From: Planctomycetota bacterium | Lineage (GTDB): Bacteria > Planctomycetota > Planctomycetia > Pirellulales > Lacipirellulaceae | Assembly (NCBI GenBank): GCA_024278035.1 | Contig: JAJRUA010000428.1 | Coordinates: 1 to 8,409, forward strand | DNA: 8,409 nt | Direction of reading: 5' to 3' | Shown: positions 1 through 5,569 of the stretch, one piece after another | How the letters are laid out: each line of letters begins with the position of its first letter | Numbering within the stretch: the stretch's first letter is position 1 | Program-made: the position numbers and the translations under genes | Notes under the pieces: model-generated | Database searches by the model: none | Told to the model about the DNA's origin: nothing | Seen by the model: the letters and a program-made list of their open reading frames with translations, nothing else

Positions 1-93
1 CCCCCCACTCAAGGGCCCGCCACCCAAAGCGATGCCCCCATTAGCGAAAATCTCTCCGGCGGAGCCCACGACTTCGGCTCAGGTATTTTTTAG
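1..93 (+). CDS. possible C-terminal tail of an upstream gene (partial, 5' end outside window)
   Basis: Reading frame 1 is open from the window edge to a TAG at 91-93, giving 30 residues that end in FGSGIF. The composition (Pro, Ser, Asp and Gly rich, no hydrophobic core) looks like a flexible C-terminal tail rather than a folded domain. I do not recognise the family. Frame 2 is also open here, to a TGA near 178, and reads as Pro/Lys/Arg-rich sequence that looks less protein-like. The call rests only on an open frame of 30 codons in GC-rich DNA, so it could be chance. The sequence to the left of the window would settle it. Confidence 0.3.
   Translation, partial: PPTQGPATQSDAPISENLSGGAHDFGSGIF
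62..91 (+). terminator. possible weak rho-independent terminator
   Basis: A perfect 5-bp stem, GAGCC (62-66) pairing with GGCTC (76-80), has a 9-nt loop. It is followed after 5 nt by a run of six T (86-91). The stem is short and the T-run is not immediately adjacent, so it is a poor fit to a strong terminator. It would overlap the last codons of the putative gene tail ending at 93. Orientation favours the plus strand. Confidence 0.28.
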
Positions 94-108
94 ATCGCCT
101 GCTACAAA

Positions 109-130
109 GGGCCTTCAAAAGTGGAGGCCC
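109..130. repeat. hairpin, 8-bp stem with 6-nt loop
   Basis: GGGCCTTC (109-116) pairs with GGAGGCCC (123-130) through seven Watson-Crick pairs and one G-U pair, closing a 6-nt AAAAGT loop. No T-run follows. This is the most stable-looking fold in the leader region. Confidence 0.5.
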
Positions 131-236
131 CTCCGGTTCGCGGTTCTCTTGGGCTCTCGCCCTTGTCAATCGGAGTGATGAAGACACTACTTTAGGTTAG
201 GGGAGGAGTCGGTTTCCTGATTCTCCCTTGGTGGAT

Positions 237-255
237 CCTCGCCAGGATGGCGAGG
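237..255. repeat. hairpin, perfect 7-bp GC-rich stem with 5-nt loop
   Basis: CCTCGCC (237-243) and GGCGAGG (249-255) are exact reverse complements around the loop AGGAT (244-248). The hairpin ends 48 nt before the fxsA-like ATG at 304, within the presumed leader, and is followed by CTATAGGG rather than a T-run. A regulatory leader or a protein-binding inverted repeat is possible. Confidence 0.5.
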
Positions 256-303
256 CTATAGGGACGATGCCCGTCAATTGTTTTACTCAATCTGTTTTGT
301 CTG

Positions 304-810
304 ATGCTGTTTTTTTTGTTGCTGCTGTTTACCGTGTTGCCGTTGGTGGAGTTGGTGCTGCTACTCGAAATCGGTGGGCAGGTAGGTTGGCCGATGACAA
401 TCTTGATTGTTCTGACGACGGGCGTTGTCGGGGCTTCGTTGGCTCGTCACCAGGGGTTGATGACGATGTGGCGGCTACGGACGAGTCTCGGCCGTGGCGA
501 AGCGCCGACCGATGCCCTGCTCGACGGGGCGCTGATCCTCGTTGCTGGTGCGGTGCTTGTTACGCCGGGGGTGCTGACCGACGCAATCGGCTTTGGACTA
601 CTCGTGCCCGCAATTCGTACGATTGTCAAACGCGGGCTAAGAGCGTGGCTTGCTCGGCAAGTTCGCAGCGGCGGAGTGAAGGTGGCTACTTTCGGAAAGG
701 GCCCTTCGGGCTTTGAACAGGGCCCTTCGGGCTACGTAACCAATGACCAAATCATTGATGTCGAAGTTACCGAAGTGCGGACCAAGAACATCGACTCACC
801 CGATCAATGA
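304..810 (+). CDS. fxsA: FxsA family membrane protein
   Basis: The protein has 168 aa and matches the FxsA family of small cytoplasmic-membrane proteins; E. coli FxsA relieves exclusion of phage T7 by F-plasmid PifA when overproduced, but its normal role is unknown. Residues 1-23 form a hydrophobic helix with the family pattern PLVEL near residue 13. A second membrane segment spans about 30-46. A third lies around 76-103 and carries the hallmark TPGVLTDAIG (87-96), followed by the basic RTIVKRGLRAW (105-115). The soluble tail ends with DQIIDVEVTEV, typical of the family. ATG 304 is chosen because homologues begin right at the first hydrophobic helix; the frame is closed upstream by a TAG at 259-261 and no clear Shine-Dalgarno is visible. 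The tail contains a duplicated GPSG(F/Y) unit. The gene converges on the BshC-like gene with a 7-bp overlap of 3' ends. Family assignment is confident; physiological function is not known. Confidence 0.88.
   Translation: MLFFLLLLFTVLPLVELVLLLEIGGQVGWPMTILIVLTTGVVGASLARHQGLMTMWRLRTSLGRGEAPTDALLDGALILVAGAVLVTPGVLTDAIGFGLLVPAIRTIVKRGLRAWLARQVRSGGVKVATFGKGPSGFEQGPSGYVTNDQIIDVEVTEVRTKNIDSPDQ
699..740 (+). repeat. in-frame 21-bp tandem duplication in the fxsA 3' end
   Basis: The 14-mer GGGCCCTTCGGGCT occurs at 699-712 and again at 720-733, exactly 21 bp apart, so the reading frame is preserved. It encodes GPSGF-EQ-GPSGY (residues 133-144). The core GCCCTTCGGGC is self-complementary and can form a tight hairpin. 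The repeat lies in the flexible cytoplasmic tail after the last membrane helix. Confidence 0.75.
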
Positions 811-2408
811 AACCGGGCGAGAGCCATCAGTTGTTTACGTAACCATTCGGTCGGGAAGAGACAGAAAGCGTACTCCCGCGAATCGAGAAGCGAAGCGGCT
901 CGAAGCCTCTTCTCGATTTCGACGCGTTGTCGTTCAAGTGCCATTCGTTGGTCGGCAAGCCATGGCTGCAACTCTCGGTTCGCTTGGTCGATGGCCGCAT
1001 GGCGTTCGACCGCGTTCTTGGGCGTTTGGGGTAAGGCGATTGCCGTACGCTTCTGGTCGATCCAAAAACGCACCTCTGGAGGAAGATCAGCCAACGGGCC
1101 CTCCAGAAATCGTTCGGGGTGAAACCGCTGTTCACGAAGCTGGCTGAGAACCTGCCGGCGATCGGCTTCGCTTACCGGCAGATGCCCCAGGGGTAGGCGA
1201 AGCGTGGCTGAAAGCGTGGCGTGGGGAGGGGGCGCGATGCCGAAGAACTTTTCGGCGATTCGATCGGTCACTTGGTCGTACTTTGCTCCCCCGATGCCGT
1301 GCAAGAAAAGGTCAGCGAGCACCATGCGGCTGTAGAGCGTTGTGGTGAGAGCACGGCTACGGATTTTTACTCCCGTATCACGTAGTTGGGCAAGTTGTTG
1401 GACCGCATCGCCGGCAAACTGCCCGTCAGGGTCGGCTTGCAAGAGGGCTTGCCAATCGGCACCGTCGGAAAGCGCCACTTCACTTCCCTTGCGCTGTGCC
1501 CAAAGAGGCCGGCGAGTCACCTTCGTTTCGGACCAAACCCAAAACGGCGTCTCGATCCACCCTTCTCGTTCGATTAAATTCGGCAGTGGCTGGGCCGCAT
1601 TGCGAAGATGATGGGCCTTGCGATATTCGGCCAAGGCACCGTTGTATGCCCCGCGGAATTGATCGGGGCGGCCAAGCAGCTCGGCGACAAAGTGACGGAA
1701 AGGCGTTGTATCGCAGACAACACTGAGCGGCACCTCAAGCGTGGTGCTCCCCCCATTCCGTTCAAGCGAGTGTCGGGCCGCAGAAAGCGTTTCTCCCAGT
1801 CGTCGGGTCCAATCGAGCGCACCAATCGCAGGGGGCCATAACTCGGCAATGAGCGGCTTGGTGATGAGTGGCGTAATCGTTGGGGAGACTCGATCAGCAA
1901 AGGATCGAAAAAGGGACTCTTCCTGAACTTGCCGCTCTTCGTAGGGCATTGCACCCGCCGGGGTATCGAAGGGGATTGTCTCAACGCGGGGCTCTTCGAT
2001 GGAACCGGCCGGCGTACAAACCGCCACATTTCGGCAAAGGTCGCTATCGATAAGCAAGTGGATACCAACGCCGCCGGCCGCCTTGGCAAGCGAGTCCAGG
2101 GCAAAGTTCTTGAACCAAACCCCCGGGTGAAACAGGTCAGGCTGGTGGCCCGACACAAAAATCGGGCCCTCAACGCTGGGCGTAACCGCCTCGGCGTATT
2201 GCCGGGTATGCGTGAGCGCATTGGCGACTAGGTCGCGGCGCCCTTGGGCGCTCAACTCTTTAAGCGAGATGCCGCCGATCGCCAACGCTTCGCCAAGGGC
2301 ACGGAGCGATTGCCGATTTTCCTCCGCCAACTCAAGCTGGCGCTGCCAACCAGGTTCAACGAGCGCTTCTCCCTCTTGTGGAGCGCGAAATTGTGCGTAG
2401 CGACCCAT
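804..2408 (-). CDS. BshC-like protein (remote homologue of the bacillithiol cysteine ligase), substrate unknown
   Basis: The protein has 534 aa from ATG 2408; an in-frame TTG at 2414 would add two residues. Numbering is from the ATG. Seen: VEGPIFVSGHQPDLFHPGVW (79-98) resembles the BshC segment TGQQ-G-LF-GP at the start of its Rossmann-like domain. LLIDSDLCRN (118-127) sits where BshC has its acidic ASEDHD-like strand. HGIGGAKYD (370-378) followed by FFGIAPPP resembles the BshC GGP-E-Y...FG-P stretch. The C-terminal third (about 463-510) is charged and heptad-like, consistent with the coiled-coil arm of BshC. Known: BshC adds cysteine to glucosaminyl-malate. Inferred: the resemblance is distant (SGHQPDLF instead of TGQQ-GLF), so a related ligase with another substrate is as likely, and the protein might simply be annotated as hypothetical. 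No bshA or bshB is in the window. It lies 11 nt downstream of the GT2 gene, so co-transcription is likely. Gene reality is near certain; the family call is moderate. Confidence 0.6.
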   Translation of the reverse strand: MGRYAQFRAPQEGEALVEPGWQRQLELAEENRQSLRALGEALAIGGISLKELSAQGRRDLVANALTHTRQYAEAVTPSVEGPIFVSGHQPDLFHPGVWFKNFALDSLAKAAGGVGIHLLIDSDLCRNVAVCTPAGSIEEPRVETIPFDTPAGAMPYEERQVQEESLFRSFADRVSPTITPLITKPLIAELWPPAIGALDWTRRLGETLSAARHSLERNGGSTTLEVPLSVVCDTTPFRHFVAELLGRPDQFRGAYNGALAEYRKAHHLRNAAQPLPNLIEREGWIETPFWVWSETKVTRRPLWAQRKGSEVALSDGADWQALLQADPDGQFAGDAVQQLAQLRDTGVKIRSRALTTTLYSRMVLADLFLHGIGGAKYDQVTDRIAEKFFGIAPPPHATLSATLRLPLGHLPVSEADRRQVLSQLREQRFHPERFLEGPLADLPPEVRFWIDQKRTAIALPQTPKNAVERHAAIDQANRELQPWLADQRMALERQRVEIEKRLRAASLLDSREYAFCLFPTEWLRKQLMALARFH

Positions 2409-2419
2409 CGGCAAGCTGC

Positions 2420-3226
2420 TTAGGAAGAAGTCGATGCGATAAGGCCTGCCAGTTCGGCACAGGGGTCCGGTGCGGCACGTCCGGTGCTACGGACAATAGC
2501 TTCTCGTTCAGCAATGTCGGCCACGGCCCGGTCGATCACTTTGCGATAATGGGCAAGCCGCTGCTTGGCATCGTCCAGAGCGCCGCCAAAGCTCCGCTTC
2601 TCTTCGAGATAAATCCGGGGCACGGCCGCCTCAATAATTCGCAAGCGGCTGTGAACGGCTTGCACCCAAAGTTCAAGCGGCATGGCGTAGCCCGGAGCAG
2701 AAAGATGCAACTGGCTCAGTGCCGCGACGCGGTACGCCTTGAACCCACAAAAAGCGTCGGTCAGATTGAGGCCGAGCCGCTCGTTGATCTCGGCGGTGAT
2801 CGTATGATTGATCTCACGCCGATCAGCTGGGGCACGGCCCGTGGCGTCGAGTTCAGCATCCAGATAGCGACTGCCCGAAACAATATCGACTTCGCTACCG
2901 CACATGGCGGCAAGCTGCCGGATACGCTGGGGTTCGTGCTGGCCATCGCAATCGATGGTGACCAGTGTGTCGTAATCCTTCTTTTGTGCGTAGCAGAACG
3001 CCGTGCGAAGGGCGGCTCCGTAACCTCGGTTTTCCGGATGGGTGACAACCCGAATGTCTTTTTTCTCGGCTACTCGCTTCGCAAGCAATTCGGGTGTGCC
3101 GTCACTCGATCCATCATCAACGACCAACACGTCGTCGGCGTGCTGGACAACCAGATCAAGAACCCCCGTTAGGTGCTGTGCCTCATTAAAGACAGGCAAG
3201 GCGGTCAGCATTCGACAGGAAGCCAT
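2420..3226 (-). CDS. glycosyltransferase family 2 protein (polyprenyl-phosphate sugar synthase-like)
   Basis: The protein has 268 aa and a GT-A fold glycosyltransferase signature. The N-terminal nucleotide-binding strand ALPVFNE (9-15) is followed by VVDDGSSDGT (35-44), HPENRGYGAALRTAF (63-77), the metal-binding DCDGQH (92-97), SGSRYL (117-122) and DAFCGFKAYR (157-166). This order matches the DPM1/ArnC-type branch of GT2, which transfers a sugar from a nucleotide-sugar to a polyprenyl phosphate or similar acceptor. No membrane helix is visible, so it would be cytosolic or peripherally membrane-bound. The sugar and acceptor cannot be read from sequence. ATG 3226 is used; ATG 3211 (RMLTALPVFNEA) is an alternative, and neither has a clear Shine-Dalgarno. 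The stop TAA at 2420-2422 is 11 nt before the BshC-like ATG, so the two probably form an operon. Confidence 0.88.
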   Translation of the reverse strand: MASCRMLTALPVFNEAQHLTGVLDLVVQHADDVLVVDDGSSDGTPELLAKRVAEKKDIRVVTHPENRGYGAALRTAFCYAQKKDYDTLVTIDCDGQHEPQRIRQLAAMCGSEVDIVSGSRYLDAELDATGRAPADRREINHTITAEINERLGLNLTDAFCGFKAYRVAALSQLHLSAPGYAMPLELWVQAVHSRLRIIEAAVPRIYLEEKRSFGGALDDAKQRLAHYRKVIDRAVADIAEREAIVRSTGRAAPDPCAELAGLIASTSS

Positions 3227-3497
3227 AGCAAGGGGGCCCGTGCGAGGAAGGAAAATCTATTCAGGAAGTGCCCAAGAGGCCCTAGAAAGGTCCCCGAGAA
3301 AGGCCCGTATCCCTGAAGAAGGTTTTGGGACGTGCAGTAAAACTATACGTTCAATTGTAGATGGTGGTTCACTCAGTGCAAACCAACCCTGAAACCAGCG
3401 GTAAACCAGCTTTGCCAACCTTTGGGGGCCGCTACGGACATTGGAGTCACAGGATTGCCCTACGGCTCTCGGAACGAAGGAGCGACTGAAACTCCCT
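3227..3497 (-). promoter_or_regulatory. intergenic leader between hslU and the GT2 gene, with three phased short repeats
   Basis: The 271 bp separate the hslU stop from the GT2 start, both on the minus strand, so they should hold the hslVU transcript end and the GT2 promoter. I found no strong terminator hairpin with a T-run. On the minus strand, TATAGT (3347-3342) is a candidate -10 box, but the hexamer 17 nt upstream (GAACCA) is a poor -35. The hexamer TGGTTT (AAACCA on plus, at 3380-3385, 3392-3397 and 3403-3408) repeats every 11-12 bp, about one helical turn, upstream of that -10 candidate, which would suit an activator site. AGAAAGG is repeated at 3284-3290 and 3297-3303. I see no gene here. 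Confidence 0.3.
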
Positions 3498-4841
3498 CTA
3501 CAAAATGTACCGGCTTAGATCCTCGTCCTGGGTGACTTCTTCCAAACGCTCACGCACGTAGGCGGCGTTCACGGGGACCTTGGCTCCCTTCATTTCCGAA
3601 GCCTCGAACGAAAGCTCCTCCAAGAGCCGCTCAAGAATCGTGTAAAGACGTCGGGCACCAATGTTTTGCGTCGATTGGTTGACCTCAAAGGCGTACTCGG
3701 CCAAGGCCTCAACGGCATCTTCGGTGAAGTTGATCGTGACGCCTTCGGTCTCCATCAGAGCGACGTACTGTTTGGTGAGCGAAGCGTTTGGCTCGGTAAG
3801 GATACGGACGAAGTCTTCCTTCGTAAGATCCTGAAGCTCAACACGGATCGGAAATCGGCCTTGTAGCTCGGGCATCAAATCGCTTGGCCGTGTTTTATGG
3901 AACGCACCGGCGGCAACAAACAAGATGTGATCGGTTTTGACGTAGCCAAAGCGAGTTTGAACGGTGGTTCCTTCAACGATTGGTAGTAGATCGCGCTGGA
4001 CCCCTTGGCGAGAGACATCGGCGTTCTTGCCGCCTTCGCTGGCAACGACCTTGTCGATTTCGTCCAGGAAAATTACGCCCGTCTCTTCCGCGAGAGAAAT
4101 AGCCTCGGCGTTGACTTTTTCTTCGTCGATCAAATTTTCGCACTCTTGTTCGTAGATAAAATCACGAGCCTCGGCAACGCTCAACTCACGACGCGAGACG
4201 TTTTTGGGAAGAATCTTCTCGAGCATTCCCTGCATATCAAAATCCATATCCCCGCCGGGGCCTCCCATGCCGGGGATCATCATCGCCTGCGCTTTGCGCT
4301 CGATTGTGATCTCGACCGGTCGTTCTTCGAGTTCCCCCGCGACGAGCATCCCCCGCATTTTTTCGCGAGTTCGTTCGTACCGCTCGGCAGCGTTCTCCAT
4401 ATCGGCTCCGACATCGATTGTGTTCGGGCGTGGAGCGAGTTTGTCGAGCAGACGTTCGTCCGTACGGCGACGGGCTTCCTCCTCGATTTCCTCGCGTTGC
4501 CCTTCACGCACGATGCTAATGGCGTTTTCAACCAACTCACGGATCATGCTTTCGACATCGCGGCCATAGTAACCAACCTCGGTGTACTTGGTAGCTTCGA
4601 CCTTAATGAACGGGGCCCCCGTGAGCTTGGCCAATCGCCGGGCGATCTCCGTCTTGCCGACACCGGTGGGGCCAATCATCAGGATGTTCTTCGGAAGAAC
4701 CTCTTTGCGCAGCTCTTCGTTGATTTGTCGGCGACGCCAACGATTACGAATCGCAATCGCCACGGCACGTTTCGCATCGTCTTGGCCAACGATGTGGCGG
4801 TCGAGTGCTTCGACAATTTCTTTGGGGGTCAGGTCACGCAC
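3498..4841 (-). CDS. hslU: ATP-dependent protease ATPase subunit HslU (ClpY)
   Basis: HslU is the AAA+ unfoldase of the HslVU protease; its hexamer threads substrates into the HslV chamber in the cytosol. From GTG 4841 the product has 447 aa, close to E. coli HslU (443). Visible: N-terminal [17 protein letters not shown]; Walker A GPTGVGKT (57-64); pore loop GYYG (90-93); the charged intermediate (I) domain, about 110-240, with a Met/Gly-rich stretch [10 protein letters not shown]; Walker B VIFLDEID (256-263); arginine finger in [10 protein letters not shown] (R329); sensor-2 GARRL (395-399); and the C-terminal DLSRYIL that docks into HslV. Start choice: the open frame runs back to a TTG at 4898, but that adds 19 residues absent from the family and overlaps hslV by 65 bp. 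GTG 4841 gives [10 protein letters not shown], as in homologues, and overlaps the hslV stop by 8 bp (GTGCGTGA), implying translational coupling. The pore loop has Tyr where Val is usual. Confidence 0.95.
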   Translation of the reverse strand: MRDLTPKEIVEALDRHIVGQDDAKRAVAIAIRNRWRRRQINEELRKEVLPKNILMIGPTGVGKTEIARRLAKLTGAPFIKVEATKYTEVGYYGRDVESMIRELVENAISIVREGQREEIEEEARRRTDERLLDKLAPRPNTIDVGADMENAAERYERTREKMRGMLVAGELEERPVEITIERKAQAMMIPGMGGPGGDMDFDMQGMLEKILPKNVSRRELSVAEARDFIYEQECENLIDEEKVNAEAISLAEETGVIFLDEIDKVVASEGGKNADVSRQGVQRDLLPIVEGTTVQTRFGYVKTDHILFVAAGAFHKTRPSDLMPELQGRFPIRVELQDLTKEDFVRILTEPNASLTKQYVALMETEGVTINFTEDAVEALAEYAFEVNQSTQNIGARRLYTILERLLEELSFEASEMKGAKVPVNAAYVRERLEEVTQDEDLSRYIL

Positions 4842-5382
4842 TGGCAAGTTGCTCAACAAGGATGTTATGGTTCGAGTAAACACAAATGTCCGCCGCAATT
4901 TTTAGCGACTCTTGGACGATCTCTTCCGCTGAGAGGTTCGAGTGGGCAACCAGCGCCCGAGCGGCGGCGGTGGCGTAGTTGCCTCCTGAGCCAATGCCGA
5001 GCACGCCGTCCGACGGCTGGATTACATCGCCCGTGCCGGAGATGAGAAGCGTATCATTTTTGTCCGCAACAACGATCAGGGCTTCGAGCCGTCGCAAGGC
5101 GCGGTCGGTCCGCCAATCGCGTGCCAACTCGGTAGCAGCCCGGGGCATGTTCTTGGGATAGTCTTTGAGCTTCGCCTCGAACCGCTCCAAAAGAGCAAAA
5201 GCATCGGCCGCCGAGCCGGCAAAACCGGTGAGGACACGCCCGTCGCCGAGGGGGCGCACTTTCCGGGCGTCGGACTTCATGACGGTATCGCCCAGGCTCA
5301 CTTGGCCATCGCCGCCCATGGCGACAATGCCCCCAGAGCGGACGGTAAGAATGGTGGTCGATCGTATTTTAGGATGGCTCAT
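4834..5382 (-). CDS. hslV: ATP-dependent protease proteolytic subunit HslV (ClpQ)
   Basis: HslV is the threonine peptidase of the HslVU complex, a double hexameric ring related to proteasome beta subunits. The product has 182 aa, a normal length. The sequence aligns throughout with the family: TTILTVR (9-15), [14 protein letters not shown] (23-36), ARKVR (39-43), [14 protein letters not shown] (53-66), ARDWRTDR (87-94), GDVIQP (118-123), IGSGGNYA (130-137). The catalytic Thr is Thr9, preceded by a short leader MSHPKIRS that must be removed; the matching Asp25, Lys41 and Ser132 are present at a constant +8 offset from E. coli numbering. ATG 5382 is chosen because it starts just before the Thr-Thr motif; the open frame continues 63 codons farther upstream, but that stretch is low-complexity and unrelated to HslV. 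It is the first gene of the hslVU operon and divergent from nfo. Confidence 0.96.
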   Translation of the reverse strand: MSHPKIRSTTILTVRSGGIVAMGGDGQVSLGDTVMKSDARKVRPLGDGRVLTGFAGSAADAFALLERFEAKLKDYPKNMPRAATELARDWRTDRALRRLEALIVVADKNDTLLISGTGDVIQPSDGVLGIGSGGNYATAAARALVAHSNLSAEEIVQESLKIAADICVYSNHNILVEQLASA

Positions 5383-5410
5383 AGCCGCCCATTGTCGCCA
5401 CCCCGGCCCG

Positions 5411-5431
5411 CTTGCCCAGGCCCCTGGCAAG
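5411..5431. repeat. inverted repeat CTTGCC-N9-GGCAAG upstream of hslV
   Basis: CTTGCC (5411-5416) and GGCAAG (5426-5431) are exact reverse complements separated by 9 nt, 28 bp upstream of the hslV ATG. The 6-N9-6 geometry is that of a dimeric repressor site or an mRNA hairpin in the hslV leader. I do not recognise the motif, and a chance origin in C-rich DNA is possible. Confidence 0.45.
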
Positions 5432-5449
5432 AAGAACGGGCCCCTGGCA
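5419..5449. repeat. 11-bp direct repeat GGCCCCTGGCA
   Basis: GGCCCCTGGCA occurs at 5419-5429 and 5439-5449, 20 bp apart (about two helical turns). Both copies are followed by a GAAG. The first copy supplies the right arm of the inverted repeat at 5411-5431. It looks like a local duplication or a paired binding site in the hslVU promoter region. Confidence 0.5.
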
Positions 5450-5527
5450 GAAGGAATTAGACGCGAAACCGTCTTGGCTACTACTCGACTTCCACGAATA
5501 ACGTTAGTCTCAAAGGCTGCTTGCTTC

Positions 5528-5560
5528 ACTGCCCACTCTGCCCACCGCCTACTGCCCACT
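5528..5560. repeat. degenerate heptamer repeat (CTGCCCA-type) abutting nfo
   Basis: CTGCCCAC occurs three times in about 30 bp (5529-5536, 5538-5545, 5552-5559), and the intervening ACCGCCT is a fourth, diverged unit. Most units are in 7-nt register with consensus (A/T)C(T/C)GCC(C/T). The array ends 10 bp before the nfo ATG and occupies the place where a Shine-Dalgarno would be expected. It resembles the short tandem heptamer repeats scattered through intergenic DNA of some bacteria; family membership is inference. Confidence 0.55.
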
Positions 5561-5569
5561 TTCTTCCCC

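Larger units (their letters stand above)
94..303 (+). promoter_or_regulatory. non-coding, hairpin-rich leader region upstream of the fxsA-like gene
   Basis: These 210 bp hold no convincing gene. They contain an unusual density of perfect short inverted repeats: 109-130 (8-bp stem with one G-U pair), 151-162 (GGGC/GCCC around TCTC), 203-227 (GGGAG/CTCCC with a 17-nt loop) and 237-255 (7-bp stem). No T-runs follow the last three, so they do not look like terminators. A TTGTCA at 163-168 with TACTTT at 188-193 is the best promoter-like pair I found, but its 19-nt spacing is poor. The region could be a structured 5' leader, a small RNA, or simply GC-rich intergenic DNA. I recognise no known RNA family (no tRNA, SRP RNA or RNase P signature). 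Confidence 0.35.
5383..5569. promoter_or_regulatory. divergent intergenic region hslV / nfo
   Basis: The 187 bp must hold the promoters for hslVU (minus) and nfo (plus). No convincing -35/-10 pair was found in either direction, and no LexA-like or CIRCE-type (TTAGCACTC-N9-GAGTGCTAA) operator is present. What is present is a perfect inverted repeat near hslV, an 11-bp direct repeat overlapping it, and a degenerate heptamer repeat just before nfo. Each has its own entry. Confidence 0.5.

Noticed and set aside
228..716. 162-codon plus-strand frame overlapping fxsA
   Set aside because: It is frame-shifted relative to the clear FxsA protein and is rich in Arg, Cys and Asp without any recognisable motif.
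2378..3172. 264-codon plus-strand open frame opposite the GT2 gene
   Set aside because: The minus strand encodes a clear GT2 with ordered motifs; the plus frame is its shadow.
4005..5045. 346-codon plus-strand open frame opposite hslU and hslV
   Set aside because: Two firmly identified genes lie on the other strand. The frame is open because of GC-rich codon bias and matches no family.
5411..5431. CIRCE (HrcA) operator before hslV
   Set aside because: The 9-nt spacing matches, but the arms CTTGCC/GGCAAG do not match TTAGCACTC/GAGTGCTAA.
5165..5569. Long open upstream extension of the nfo frame (135 codons)
   Set aside because: It is antisense to hslV, is Arg/Pro/Ser-rich low-complexity sequence, and Nfo homologues begin at the ATG at 5570.
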